Source: Mycobacteroides franklinii (GTDB taxonomy: Bacteria; Actinomycetota; Actinomycetes; Mycobacteriales; Mycobacteriaceae). Taken from it: 64,000 nt of DNA. The position numbers and the translations under genes are program-made. Location of the stretch: contig NZ_MAFQ01000014.1 in assembly GCF_002013895.1 (NCBI RefSeq), positions 1 to 64,000 on the forward strand, written 5' to 3'. The notes beneath the pieces are model-generated. The model worked only from the letters and a program-made list of their open reading frames with translations, had not been told where the DNA came from and searched no databases. This document shows positions 49,467 through 57,870 of this stretch, piece after piece. Positions within the stretch are counted from its first letter, which is position 1; the number at the start of each line of letters is the position of its first letter.

Positions 49467-49963
49467 TTCAGACCCCCATCTTCGGTGTTGGTCTCCATGC
49501 TCTCTCGCCGGGCGGTGCTTTGAGCAACGAGTTCCTCAAAACGTGCGCGGATTTCGGGTCGCAACCGGGAAATCATGCGGGTTTGGCCGCTGTGCAGGGT
49601 ATGCAGACCCTGCGAGGCATGCGTGCTGGTCAGGGCCAAGGCAAGGCACCAGTCGCGTCCGTAGTAGCGGCCACTGTTCGCCCAGGTGCCGTCGGGTTGT
49701 TTGGCGATGTGAAATCGGTTGATGCCATGGTTGCTCGACATCAGCAGCTCGTTGGGCTCGTAGTCTCCGCAGGCCGGGCACACCAGCACGCTGATGCGGT
49801 CGTGGTCGGCGCCGTTGAACCACAGGTCTTGCTCGCGGGCTTCGGCGACGGTGAGTTCGACGGTAATGACCAGCGCGTCAAACGCGGCATCGCGCTCGGC
49901 GATCGCCGCCTCACGGGCAGCGGTCACCTCGGGCTCGAAATCCATCATCATTTGGTCTGCCAT
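49463..49963 (-). CDS. hypothetical protein with Cys-x-x-Cys
   Basis: 166 residues. VTVELTV-like helical start, then ISVLVCPACGDYEPNELLMS with a Cys-x-x-Cys and DWCLALALTSTHASQG. GGAGGTAGCGCC precedes the ATG, close to the leader at 23298. Transcribed leftward from the operator at 50011-50026. Unknown function; first gene of a four-gene coupled run. Confidence 0.6.
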   Translation of the reverse strand: MADQMMMDFEPEVTAAREAAIAERDAAFDALVITVELTVAEAREQDLWFNGADHDRISVLVCPACGDYEPNELLMSSNHGINRFHIAKQPDGTWANSGRYYGRDWCLALALTSTHASQGLHTLHSGQTRMISRLRPEIRARFEELVAQSTARRESMETNTEDGGLK

Positions 49964-50010
49964 GGCGCTACCTCCGGGCTCTGTTCTGATGGTTTCAGCC
50001 TACGCCGAAT

Positions 50011-50026
50011 GTGAACTATAGTCAAC
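50011..50026 (-). promoter_or_regulatory. promoter/operator GTTGACTATAGTTCAC, copy 2 (inverse)
   Basis: GTGAACTATAGTCAAC on the plus strand is the exact reverse complement of the site at 43104-43119. On the minus strand TTGACT, a 17-bp spacer and TAGGCT give a promoter for the 49963 gene. Together with copy 3 it forms a divergent pair. Confidence 0.65.
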
Positions 50027-50112
50027 TGCTGATGTTGAACCGCTAGACGCTAAAACCTCACTCCCCCAACATCAGTCGCGCCAGCGCGGCCGGATTCGCC
50101 CATCTCTAGCGG

Positions 50113-50142
50113 GTTGACTATAGTTAACATGCCGTGTAGGGT
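50113..50142 (+). promoter_or_regulatory. promoter/operator GTTGACTATAGTTAAC, copy 3
   Basis: GTTGACTATAGTTAAC at 50113-50128 is one base from a perfect dyad (GTTAACTA/TAGTTAAC). TTGACT (50114), 17 bases, then TAGGGT (50137) is a good promoter for the gene starting at 50194, which has AAGGAGAT upstream of its ATG. Confidence 0.65.
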
Positions 50143-50193
50143 CGGGACTGCTGACGCGCTGCGTATCACCCACTTAGCCAAGGAGATTCGGCC

Positions 50194-50826
50194 ATGACCA
50201 GCACCTCCGATGCACCGAATAAGGTTTACCGGGACAGGTTCGAGGTGATTTTCACCAAGGGCGGCGCGACGATCGGCCTGTTTGTGACGCGTGGTTGGCT
50301 GCAGAACGCGCTCGACGCGCGTGGGCTGCCATTGGCCCAGGAATTGTCTGATCAGGATTTCGCGCACCATGTGTTCCGCTGCTGTGAAACCAATGACATG
50401 CTGGCCCATGCAATTGCGAGCCGCAACAACGGGGGCCGGGCTTTCGGCAAGTCCGTCACGGGTGTGCGGTATATCGAAGATGACGCGCTGGCGACGCTGC
50501 TGGACGGCACGACGATCGCGGTACCGATGCAGATCATTGAGGGCATCAAGGCCAAGCTCAGATGGCTGGAAAACGCCGGGCCCGAGGACGAATCGCAGGC
50601 CGACTACCTGTGCCCGGACAAGGACGGGCACCTGTGGGTTCTGAGCGCTGGCTCGATCGGTGTCGCACCGGCCCTGCGGATCATCGCGCAGGACAACGGC
50701 ACGCATGAAGTCCACGTCATCAACGTCTGCGACGGCACGCTCACCGCACGCAGCTCGATCGACCTCTCCGATCCCGGCGCAGCCATTCGATCAGCGCTGG
50801 ACGTGTGGGACGCCACCGAGGTCTGA
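50194..50826 (+). CDS. hypothetical protein
   Basis: 210 residues. VIFTKGGATIGLFVTRGWLQ and DQDFAHHVFRCCETNDMLAH suggest an alpha/beta fold; YLCPDKDGHLWVLSAGSIGV follows. AAGGAGAT lies 8 nt before the ATG, and a shared-type promoter lies at 50113. No family recognised. It overlaps the weak minus-strand ORF at 50604-51254. Confidence 0.7.
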   Translation: MTSTSDAPNKVYRDRFEVIFTKGGATIGLFVTRGWLQNALDARGLPLAQELSDQDFAHHVFRCCETNDMLAHAIASRNNGGRAFGKSVTGVRYIEDDALATLLDGTTIAVPMQIIEGIKAKLRWLENAGPEDESQADYLCPDKDGHLWVLSAGSIGVAPALRIIAQDNGTHEVHVINVCDGTLTARSSIDLSDPGAAIRSALDVWDATEV

Positions 50827-51254
50827 AATCCCCCTCCAGCGTCATCTTCTGTTTGACACACCTCTTGGGGCGTGTTGGGCCTGGCGCCAACCACCCAGTG
50901 AGCGGTACCGTCCTCTTCGTCACCTTCACCGGTGGCATCGAACTTCAAATAGGCGAGGTCTAAAAGCCCCGTGCGCCTTGCCCATCCACGGGCTACGACG
51001 GTTTTGCGGCTATTTGAAGGAGAACAGATGGGATCACCCGGGCGGGACGCTACACACCGCCAACTGAGCATCACCTTGTCCATGAACTGGCGCCGTAGGC
51101 GACCAACGCGACCGGTCAGTGCCGGTCCTGCTGCTGCACACGGTGGGCTTCCGGCCGCACCGTTGTGCGCAGCGTTGATGGCCGGGGCCTGCGGCGCAGC
51201 GTTGGCCTGCGCGATATGGCCCGCACTCGCGGGCCCGGTTTCAGTGGCACTCAT
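50604..51254 (-). CDS. uncertain ORF, strong ribosome-binding site
   Basis: 216 residues from ATG 51254 (GGAGGCGCC just upstream). Ala/Pro-rich start, then RQFMDKVMLSWRCVASRPGD and LAYLKFDATGEGDEEDGTAH. The last 220 bases run under the convergent 50194 gene, which makes the 3' part doubtful; a frameshift near 50850 is possible. It may be a real gene with a broken end. Confidence 0.4.
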   Translation of the reverse strand: MSATETGPASAGHIAQANAAPQAPAINAAHNGAAGSPPCAAAGPALTGRVGRLRRQFMDKVMLSWRCVASRPGDPICSPSNSRKTVVARGWARRTGLLDLAYLKFDATGEGDEEDGTAHWVVGARPNTPQEVCQTEDDAGGGFQTSVASHTSSADRMAAPGSERSIELRAVSVPSQTLMTWTSCVPLSCAMIRRAGATPIEPALRTHRCPSLSGHR

Positions 51255-51292
51255 GGCGCCTCCGTGCGTTGCGGCCTGCCTTCAACTGCCGA

Positions 51293-51646
51293 TCACGAGC
51301 CGTCGCCGCGGGGCAACCGGAAGGCGTTGGTCTGCAGCCATAGCGGCATGGTCAGCGCGGATTTCCCGTCGGCGCTGCCGACGCTGATGCACACGAGGGC
51401 GAGCCATTCACCGAAGGAGCGCCGGATCCACGCAATTTGACGGCCCTCCTGCAGGGTGTCAATACGCAACCCGTGCTCCTGCACGACGTGCGGCGCGAAT
51501 TGCATGGGCCGCACTCCTTCGGAATTGCCGGGCTCGGGCGGCCCCCAGTATGTGACCGGCCAGACCTTGGTTGTATCGACAATGACGCGGCGATCGACAC
51601 GGCGCAGCATCTCAACCCCAGGCGGGTCGTTCCATCCATCGAACAT
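51293..51646 (-). CDS. hypothetical protein
   Basis: 117 residues. WNDPPGVEMLRRVDRRVIVD, KVWPVTYWGPPEPGNSEGVR and QEGRQIAWIRRSFGEWLALV give an alpha/beta pattern. It stands between the nuclease-like gene and the uncertain 51254 gene, all leftward, so they may form one operon. No known family. Confidence 0.55.
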   Translation of the reverse strand: MFDGWNDPPGVEMLRRVDRRVIVDTTKVWPVTYWGPPEPGNSEGVRPMQFAPHVVQEHGLRIDTLQEGRQIAWIRRSFGEWLALVCISVGSADGKSALTMPLWLQTNAFRLPRGDGS

Positions 51647-51700
51647 ACATTCGATTAACGCACACCAGAGCGGTATGCGAAAGTCCGCGATCTCGGGAGG

Positions 51701-52177
51701 TCACGCGCCGCCCTGCGGCATTTGCGTGGACCCTTCACACGGAGGGCCCCAGATTCCGGTCCGGTCGGCCTGTGCCTGATGTTCGGCGGCGGCGATCTCG
51801 CTGGCCCACCGGCTGGGCCGGTGCCCATAGGTGTAGGCGCGGGCGTGTCCGGTTCGGGTCGCATCGATCGAGTAGTTCAGCCCGGATGGCAGGAGGACGA
51901 AAGCCAGTGTGCGACCGTATCTGTCGTGAGCGTCTTGAGAGCTGTCGGCCACCAGTTGCACTCGTTGCCCTTGAGGGAAAAGGGTTTTGGCGTACTCGCT
52001 GGCCTGCGGCCCGCCGCACTGGACTGGCGTGTTGGGCTTGACCATTTCGTAGGGGTCGTACATCGGCTTCTCACGCACTATCCGGCGATCAAATTGTCCT
52101 GTGTCAAACCTGTAATCACGACCTGCCCCGCACAGGGCAGCTAGTTCGGGGATAGTTCGGTAGGCCCGCGTGTCCAT
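51701..52177 (-). CDS. staphylococcal-nuclease-like protein, 5' end uncertain
   Basis: About 158 residues from an ATG at 52177; the frame stays open to 52324. The C-terminal two thirds fit the SNase fold: MVKPNTPVQCGGPQASEYAK, HDRYGRTLAFVLLPSGLNYS (catalytic-type Arg in YGR), a GHARAYTYG strand and AEHQAQADRTGIWG. The usual early DGDT-type motif and a signal peptide are not visible, and DPYE stands in place of D-x-P-E. The 5' end is close to the recombinase set, so it may be truncated or altered by it. SNase proteins hydrolyse DNA or RNA, often secreted. Confidence 0.6.
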   Translation of the reverse strand: MDTRAYRTIPELAALCGAGRDYRFDTGQFDRRIVREKPMYDPYEMVKPNTPVQCGGPQASEYAKTLFPQGQRVQLVADSSQDAHDRYGRTLAFVLLPSGLNYSIDATRTGHARAYTYGHRPSRWASEIAAAEHQAQADRTGIWGPPCEGSTQMPQGGA

Positions 52178-52295
52178 CCACGTCTCGTGAAATCCCGGAA
52201 GCCGCCAAGGAAATGCGAGGAAAAATCTGAATGAGCTAATGGGGATAGGCCGAATGTCGAAGGGGCGGAACACTTGGGCAGTCCTACTGTAACCA

Positions 52296-53456
52296 GTGAT
52301 GTACAGGGCCTTCCGGTTCTGCACCGATGCGGGTGCATATTGGTCTGTAGTCCAAGATTCGGACTACAGTGCGGTGGAAGTCGCCGATCGATGCCTGCAG
52401 TTCCTGCGATTTGGGCGTGGGCTGGCAGAATCGACAACTCGTAAGTACGCCGAGGCGATTGCCCTGTACTACCGGTTTTGTGAAGAACGGTCGGCCGATT
52501 GGGCTAGCCCAGATATGACCGCCTTTCAGATGTGGCTGCGGGTCGCACCTTCACCCCTACACCCGCATCCTGATCGCACGGCGTGGGCAGGCCCCGGTCA
52601 CCGAGCTGCCCGTAGCAATGGTCGCCTGAACCTCATCACGTATGCCGTGTCCGAAATGTTCAAATACGCAGCTATAGAGGGATACTGGGAGCCATCGAAG
52701 CTGGGTCTTCTGTTCGAGACGGCGCCAGCCAAGCACTGGGGTGCCAGGCGAGACCGCCGCCCCGGCGCCGCATCCACTATGACTACTCGCCGGCGCCATC
52801 AATTGCGGACTAACCGCAACGAACGCCGGGATGCGCCGATTGATGCGGTCAAGGCCGCAGTAGGAGCTTGCGGAAATCTGCGGGATGCATTTCTGATTAT
52901 CACACTCGCTACGACGGGGCTGCGTCGTGGCGAAGCTCTCGGGTTGCGGCTCAGTGATATTCATTTTCTGCCCAGTTCCACCGTATTGGGTTGCCAGTTC
53001 GAAGGCGCACACCTGCATGTGCGACCTCGAGAGAACAGCAATGCCGCGAGGGTCAAACGAGACAAGCCACGTGTGGTTCCGGTCGCTTCTACCTTGGTGC
53101 CCTTCTACGATCAGTATCGACACGAACGTGACTCGTGCAGAGCTGCAAGTGCCAGCGACTATGTGTTTGTGAATCTGTACAGACAGCCGTTGGGCGAGCC
53201 CATGAAGTTGCATGCGATCAACGAGCTGTTTAGTCGACTGAGTAGCCATGTCGGGCAGAAGATCACCCCGCACATGCTGCGACATACCTTCGGGACCAAT
53301 GCCGCTCGAGAAGCAACGCTAGACGTAGTAGCAGAGCTACTCGGGCATGCGACCATCCGGTCCACGGAGATCTATCTACACCCCGATATTTCATTGCAGC
53401 GCAGAGCAATTGAAGGCGGCTCCCTGTCCAGTCTCCTCGATCCGAAAGCAACATGA
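52296..53456 (+). CDS. tnpA: tyrosine recombinase, TnpA-like
   Basis: 386 residues. A core-binding domain with STTRKYAEAIALYYRFCEER, then catalytic parts: TGLRRGEALGLRLSDI (Arg I near residue 210), HMLRHTFGTNAAREATLDVV (His-x-x-Arg near 330), LLGHATIRSTEIYLHPD (His and the nucleophile Tyr near 360). All residues of an active tyrosine recombinase are present. The first ATG or the second (52299) could be used. The stop overlaps the next gene (ATGATG). Confidence 0.85.
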   Translation: MMYRAFRFCTDAGAYWSVVQDSDYSAVEVADRCLQFLRFGRGLAESTTRKYAEAIALYYRFCEERSADWASPDMTAFQMWLRVAPSPLHPHPDRTAWAGPGHRAARSNGRLNLITYAVSEMFKYAAIEGYWEPSKLGLLFETAPAKHWGARRDRRPGAASTMTTRRRHQLRTNRNERRDAPIDAVKAAVGACGNLRDAFLIITLATTGLRRGEALGLRLSDIHFLPSSTVLGCQFEGAHLHVRPRENSNAARVKRDKPRVVPVASTLVPFYDQYRHERDSCRAASASDYVFVNLYRQPLGEPMKLHAINELFSRLSSHVGQKITPHMLRHTFGTNAAREATLDVVAELLGHATIRSTEIYLHPDISLQRRAIEGGSLSSLLDPKAT

Positions 53457-56023
53457 TGACCGACTACCGCAGTGCGCTAATACTCATGCCGCAGGAGGAC
53501 AGGGAGGGCGGGACACGACAAAAAGGCCCATTCGATAATTGGCTTACAGAAGCGGGGTGGGACCCGAAAGCGCAGGTCTTGCGGCCAGAATCCACACACG
53601 AGACGCTGGGATGGAAGGAATGCGCAGTCAACGGCTGCATACGTCCTACGTGGGGGGTTAAGAGTCGCGGGCTGTGCAGTGGATGTCTCGGTGTGTGGCG
53701 CGCACGGGGGCAGCCTGATTTCGAGAAGTTCTGTGAGAAACCCAGGCGGCGAGTGGAATATCAGCTTTCCGAGCTTTGCGAGGTTGTCCGTGACGGGCGC
53801 CAATGTCGCCAACCTGCCAACTGCAAGGGGCTATGTAAGCGGCACGCTGACACCGTCCGCCATCACATGAAATCTAACGGACTAACTCGCGCGCAAGCAC
53901 TAAAAATATGCACACCCTTCGGATTTGGCCCGCCTTGTCAAGTTCTGGCATGTGATCGGCCGGCGCAAATGGTGACGCTCGGGCTGTGTGTAGCACACCG
54001 CACGCGCTGGCAACGGATACAAAACGAAGGTAGCTCAACGTCGTTTGAGGAGTACTGTCGCCGGACCAGCCAAGTCACCGACGGTCGCATGGTGGTCTTC
54101 ACGGGTCTGGAGAACCGGGTAGCCCGCCAGATTCTATTCGGGGTGTATACCCGTTCGCGTAGAGGATCTCTCACGCGGACTGTACATCTGCAACAGATAG
54201 TCGACTACGTCCGCCAGCTTGAGGTGGGCGATCTGCGAGAGGTCAAAGACGAGCCGCGGCCAGATATTTGGCCGCGTAGTACGACTCAGCCGCTGCTGAA
54301 TACCATCTTGAAGGCGGTGGAGCACGGCGATTGCACACCCGAGGATTTTCGGCACGCCGACATATGGCCCGGTGCAGTTTTCGGTATGAACAGTCAGGTC
54401 GACTTTCGCGGGATTTACCAGCCATGGTTGCGTCGTGTCACCCAGGCCTGGTGTTGGGACAACCTACACAGATTCGGTGACTTCACCACCTTCATCAAGA
54501 TGGTCAACGAAGTCAACTACTTCTCGGAGTATCTGCACGATCACGCAAAAGCTCATGGCACCAAGCTCTCTGCGCTGGATCGGACCATTGTTTCCGGTTT
54601 TGCGGCCCACGTCGCCGAGTTGGTTCGGACCTCTGCACCTCGCGCACGGTACAACGTCGAACGAGGAGGTAAAAACCTGCGCTTCACGTGGAAGAAGGGG
54701 TCACAGATCGGCTGTCTACTGTCGGTGCAGAGGCTGCTGCGGTACGGCCGCGAAACTGACATGTTGGAACACTGCCCTGGGTCTTTCATGATTACCGACG
54801 ACTTGCTTCCACGCCGCGGCTATACGCAGGAAACTGAATCAGGAAGATCGCTGCCAATAGAGGTCGTTCGGCAGCTTTTCGCCGGCGAAAACCTCGCGTT
54901 GCTTGAGGCAATGGCGTCCGAGTATCCACGGTTACTGCGGATACTCGGTGAGACAGGTCGCCGACCAAGTGAAATCACCTCGCTGCGTTATGACTGCATC
55001 GACCACAGCCCCGGGGGCCCGTTCCTGGTCTATACCGAAACGAAGGTCACCTCAGGAGAAGTACGCAAAGTCCCTGTGCTGGCCGCGGTTGTGGATGCTG
55101 TACGAGTGCAGCAAGCGCACACCCGCTCACGTTTTCCCGGCACTGAGGCTTCCGACCTGGCCTTATTTCCTAGGCTCACGATGAACTCACACGGCTACCA
55201 CGGAACCCATCCGAGCACATTTGGGCACACGTTCAACCAATGGATACGCGTCCTGCCGAAGCTTGACTCTGCCGAAATCGGCTCTGACGGAGAGCCTATT
55301 GCGTATGACAGGTCTCTCATCAGTGCCTACTCATTCAGACACACCTACGCTCAGCGTCACGCGGATGTTGGCACGCCGCCTGACGTTCTAAAACAACTGA
55401 TGGGGCACGAGTCCATCCTGACCACGATGGGCTATTACAGGATCACCCAACAGCGTCGCCGTGAGGCTGCTGAACTCGTTGGCAACCTCGTGGTGAGCGA
55501 CGGCGCGCTGGCCCTTCGGCCGATGACTAAGAGTCATCAACTGGCCAATGAACATGCCGGTATCGCAGTTCCTTTCGGCAAGTGCTCCAACCCGCAGAAT
55601 GTCGCCGCAGAAGGTCACGGTTGCCCTATCCGGCACCGATGTTTTGGATGTGCGTCATTTAGCAGTGATCCCTCTTACCTGCCGGAAATGCGTCGGCGAC
55701 TACTAGATCTGAAAGCTATAAGGGCACGCATCGACGCATTCGAGGGGGCACAGGAATGGGCTAAGCGCGATGCGCGTCCTAGTGACGAAGAGATAAGGGC
55801 CTTGCAGAAGCGAATACGCACCGAGGAAACCAAGCTGGTTAAGGCAACCCCCGAGCAACGCGCACTCATCGACGAAGCGGCCACTACATTGCGCAAAGCC
55901 CGAGCTGCGGCCACGGTCGACCTCAAACTGACTCGCCGAGAAGAGATCGACGACAGTTGGATCTCTTACACCGACGAACGCAGGCATGCGATCGACACCC
56001 TGGGCAAGCTGACCAATGACTGA
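53453..56023 (+). CDS. tnpB: large tyrosine recombinase, TnpB-like
   Basis: 856 residues. The N-terminal third has Cys clusters (GLCSGCLGVW, CEVVRDGRQCRQPANCKGLC, CDRPAQMVTLGLC) probably binding zinc. The catalytic domain has ETGRRPSEITSLRYDCID (Arg), YSFRHTYAQRHADVGTPPDV (His-x-x-Arg) and LMGHESILTTMGYYRIT (His and Tyr). A second Cys group follows (CSNPQNVAAEGHGCPIRHRC), then a coiled coil. It matches Tn554 TnpB-type proteins, which cooperate with TnpA. It overlaps both neighbours. Confidence 0.85.
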   Translation: MMTDYRSALILMPQEDREGGTRQKGPFDNWLTEAGWDPKAQVLRPESTHETLGWKECAVNGCIRPTWGVKSRGLCSGCLGVWRARGQPDFEKFCEKPRRRVEYQLSELCEVVRDGRQCRQPANCKGLCKRHADTVRHHMKSNGLTRAQALKICTPFGFGPPCQVLACDRPAQMVTLGLCVAHRTRWQRIQNEGSSTSFEEYCRRTSQVTDGRMVVFTGLENRVARQILFGVYTRSRRGSLTRTVHLQQIVDYVRQLEVGDLREVKDEPRPDIWPRSTTQPLLNTILKAVEHGDCTPEDFRHADIWPGAVFGMNSQVDFRGIYQPWLRRVTQAWCWDNLHRFGDFTTFIKMVNEVNYFSEYLHDHAKAHGTKLSALDRTIVSGFAAHVAELVRTSAPRARYNVERGGKNLRFTWKKGSQIGCLLSVQRLLRYGRETDMLEHCPGSFMITDDLLPRRGYTQETESGRSLPIEVVRQLFAGENLALLEAMASEYPRLLRILGETGRRPSEITSLRYDCIDHSPGGPFLVYTETKVTSGEVRKVPVLAAVVDAVRVQQAHTRSRFPGTEASDLALFPRLTMNSHGYHGTHPSTFGHTFNQWIRVLPKLDSAEIGSDGEPIAYDRSLISAYSFRHTYAQRHADVGTPPDVLKQLMGHESILTTMGYYRITQQRRREAAELVGNLVVSDGALALRPMTKSHQLANEHAGIAVPFGKCSNPQNVAAEGHGCPIRHRCFGCASFSSDPSYLPEMRRRLLDLKAIRARIDAFEGAQEWAKRDARPSDEEIRALQKRIRTEETKLVKATPEQRALIDEAATTLRKARAAATVDLKLTRREEIDDSWISYTDERRHAIDTLGKLTND

Positions 56024-56567
56024 ACCACAGTCATACGAACAACGTGTCGCCCGGCTAGCTCAATCTCGGCGACGAGAATCGGATAACAAGCGTGCAGCGG
56101 TTGCCAAGGCACTACGTGACATGCGACGCGAAGATCGGCCAATAACACGGCGCGCCATCATTTCTCGTGCCGGCGTTCATCGCAACTTCTTGTATCGACA
56201 TAAGGATCTCGCCGCCCAAATAGACGATGCCGCAGCCGCTTATCGTTCGCACCCACCCCGCCGGCAGGCAGATCGAATTAGCAATGACAGCCTTCTGGCG
56301 GAGCTGGCTACTGTTCGCCAGCGCAACCGCGAACTGCACCAGAGGATCCAGACCCTCGAACGTCGGCTGGGAGCGCAAGGATCAACTCTCGGCCCCGAAC
56401 TTCTGGACCAGCACCCGCTGGTCGTAGAGCTGCGCCAACGGCTTGCACAAGCTGAGATCCAGAACCAAGAGAATGGCAGGCTGATGGATGCACTACTCGA
56501 AGACGTCGAAGTACTGCGGGAAACGAATCGATCGCTGGTGCGCCAATACGGACTTACCGAGCCCTGA
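56016..56567 (+). CDS. tnpC: TnpC-like coiled-coil protein (DUF6262 type)
   Basis: 183 residues: a basic, helical N-terminus with DNA-binding-like spacing (RRAIISRAGVHRNFLYRHKD), then a long coiled coil (LLAELATVRQRNRELHQRIQ and beyond). This is the TnpC/DUF6262 type that follows TnpB in Tn554-like sets; it affects orientation and frequency of insertion. The ATG overlaps the TnpB stop by 8 nt. Confidence 0.75.
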   Translation: MTEPQSYEQRVARLAQSRRRESDNKRAAVAKALRDMRREDRPITRRAIISRAGVHRNFLYRHKDLAAQIDDAAAAYRSHPPRRQADRISNDSLLAELATVRQRNRELHQRIQTLERRLGAQGSTLGPELLDQHPLVVELRQRLAQAEIQNQENGRLMDALLEDVEVLRETNRSLVRQYGLTEP

Positions 56568-56586
56568 TCGCATCCGGCAGCGGACT

Positions 56587-56617
56587 CGTTGACGCGTACG
56601 CTGTGCACGCGTCAACG
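56587..56617. terminator. perfect 11-bp inverted repeat after tnpC
   Basis: CGTTGACGCGT, a 9-nt loop ACGCTGTGC, then ACGCGTCAACG. It lies between the convergent tnpC and 56649 genes, so a bidirectional terminator is the simplest reading. No T-run follows. It could also be a recombination site of the Tn554-type set. Confidence 0.5.
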
Positions 56618-56648
56618 ACGACGCGCAACGTCTCCACCTGACTGGCCA

Positions 56649-57332
56649 TCAGGGCACGATCTGGTCGACCCATTCAATGCGCTGTGGCCGGTTAGATATC
56701 CAATGTGCCGCGATCTTCTCTCCTACGGCGCGCTGGATGCTCCGCAGATCATCATGAGAGCGGGTCCGGTGAGCTTCGACCGACTGGTGATGAGCTCGGT
56801 ACTGATCACGTTCGGCAGGAGAGGCATGCGAGTAGCAATGTGCACCAAACATTCCAGCCCCTAGGTAGATTGCAGTATTCGCACAGTCTTCGCCGGTGGT
56901 GCGCACCAGGCCTGAACATTTAGGCCGTGCTCCTCGGACATCTTGAGTGCGATCTGATCTGGGTAACTGGTAGAGGTGACGTTCGAGCTGGTCGCACAGC
57001 GCTGGAGCAGGATTCACCTTTTCGGCGCCCTGTCGCACGGCCGCGTTGTGCCGAGCGAAGATGGCTTTGGGTCGCGACAACCCGTGCCCCCATCGCTCGT
57101 CGAGCTCGGCGCCTTGATGGACGATGCTGGCCGCCTGATATGCCTCTTGCGTACTGCGGTGAGCCATAAGGATATCGCTAGCTAGATCGGCGAAATTGAG
57201 GTCTGCCTCATCGGGCAGAGTTTGCAGTACGAGCATGCACTCAAGCATTTTCATACGCAGCTCGTCGATCACCTCCAAGGCGAGCGACGATACCGATTCA
57301 ACCAAGTCATTTTCAGGTAGAGACCCAAACAC
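56649..57332 (-). CDS. hypothetical protein with Cys-rich C-terminal domain
   Basis: 227 residues. The first 100 are helical (VSSLALEVIDELRMKMLECM), followed by PKCSGLVRTTGEDCANTAIY and FGAHCYSHASPAERDQYRAH, a Cys/His set that probably binds zinc. Such proteins accompany mobile recombinase sets in actinobacteria, but the role is unknown. Divergent from the XRE gene at 57395, with the palindrome 57347-57356 between. Confidence 0.65.
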   Translation of the reverse strand: MFGSLPENDLVESVSSLALEVIDELRMKMLECMLVLQTLPDEADLNFADLASDILMAHRSTQEAYQAASIVHQGAELDERWGHGLSRPKAIFARHNAAVRQGAEKVNPAPALCDQLERHLYQLPRSDRTQDVRGARPKCSGLVRTTGEDCANTAIYLGAGMFGAHCYSHASPAERDQYRAHHQSVEAHRTRSHDDLRSIQRAVGEKIAAHWISNRPQRIEWVDQIVP

Positions 57333-57346
57333 GAAATATCAATGTA

Positions 57347-57356
57347 CTACTAGTAG
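57347..57356. promoter_or_regulatory. 10-bp palindrome between divergent genes
   Basis: CTACTAGTAG lies between the minus-strand 57332 gene and the XRE gene at 57395. Probably the XRE operator; it is short, so chance is possible. Confidence 0.35.
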
Positions 57357-57394
57357 GGCAGACTTTTGGTATTGCCGAGCCATAACTGGGGTGC

Positions 57395-57652
57395 GTGCCC
57401 ACACGCCCAAACCAAACTGATCCTGAACGTGCAGCGGCTTGGGCCCGTGCGCGGGAGCGTGTGGGCGGGAAGGTGCGGGGCGTGCGAATCGAGCGGGGGA
57501 TGACCCAGGAACAGCTGGCGTTGGCCTCTGGAGTTACCCGTAACGTTCTTATTGATGTAGAGCACGGCAAACGTGGGCTGCTCTACGAACGCCTCTTCGA
57601 CCTCGCGGACGCTCTCGGAGTGGATGTCACCGAATTTCTGAGTGAGCACTGA
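57395..57652 (+). CDS. XRE-family helix-turn-helix protein
   Basis: 85 residues from GTG 57395. VGGKVRGVRIERGMTQEQLA, SGVTRNVLIDVEHGKRGLLY and LFDLADALGVDVTEFLS give a full Cro/C1-type HTH domain. No enzyme partner or toxin follows directly. It likely regulates the divergent 57332 gene or itself. Confidence 0.8.
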   Translation: MPTRPNQTDPERAAAWARARERVGGKVRGVRIERGMTQEQLALASGVTRNVLIDVEHGKRGLLYERLFDLADALGVDVTEFLSEH

Positions 57653-57706
57653 AGTACGCTTGCTGCACCGACTCCCGTCGCAGCTGCTCGGCTCACGCGG
57701 ACCAAA

Positions 57707-57757
57707 CTCATGGAACTCGATAAGCGTGGCGCAGAACTGCTGTTCCAAGTGTTGACC
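57707..57757 (+). pseudogene. IstB-like ATPase fragment (IS21 family)
   Basis: The frame reads LMELDKRGAELLFQVLT, which resembles the IstB segment after the Walker B motif (LELDRRGAELLFQVLTEREE in known IstB proteins). Both sides are unrelated, so it is a scrap of an IS21-type helper gene. It lies 67 bp from the solo Tn7-like end. Confidence 0.4.
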
Positions 57758-57823
57758 ACGCTCAGGTTGCTCGCACCTGAAAGCTGAGTGGCGTATGCAT
57801 GTCAGGTTCCCGTCCTGCGTTCT

Positions 57824-57848
57824 GCGACAGGTCATTTGCAAACGGACA
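57824..57848. repeat. solo Tn7-like right end
   Basis: GCGACAGGTCATTTGCAAAC followed by GGACA matches the right tip of the element at 42335-42359 except for GC in place of AG in GAGAAC. The next bases are GTCAG. No partner left end was found near it. It suggests that related elements inserted here before, or a deletion removed the rest. Confidence 0.55.
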
Positions 57849-57870
57849 GTCAGCGAAGAGGAGCAGCTGT

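Larger units (their letters stand above)
52296..56567. mobile_element. Tn554-type recombinase module (tnpA-tnpB-tnpC)
   Basis: Three overlapping genes in one direction: a short tyrosine recombinase, a long tyrosine recombinase with Cys-rich C-terminus, and a coiled-coil TnpC-like protein. This is the Tn554 layout, where the trio carries out site-specific insertion without duplicating the target. The element's ends are not defined; the perfect inverted repeat at 56587-56617 may mark the right side or end transcription. Confidence 0.8.

Noticed and set aside
57350..57841. Minus-strand ORF of 163 codons
   Set aside because: Covers the XRE gene, an IstB scrap and the solo transposon end; it is a shadow.
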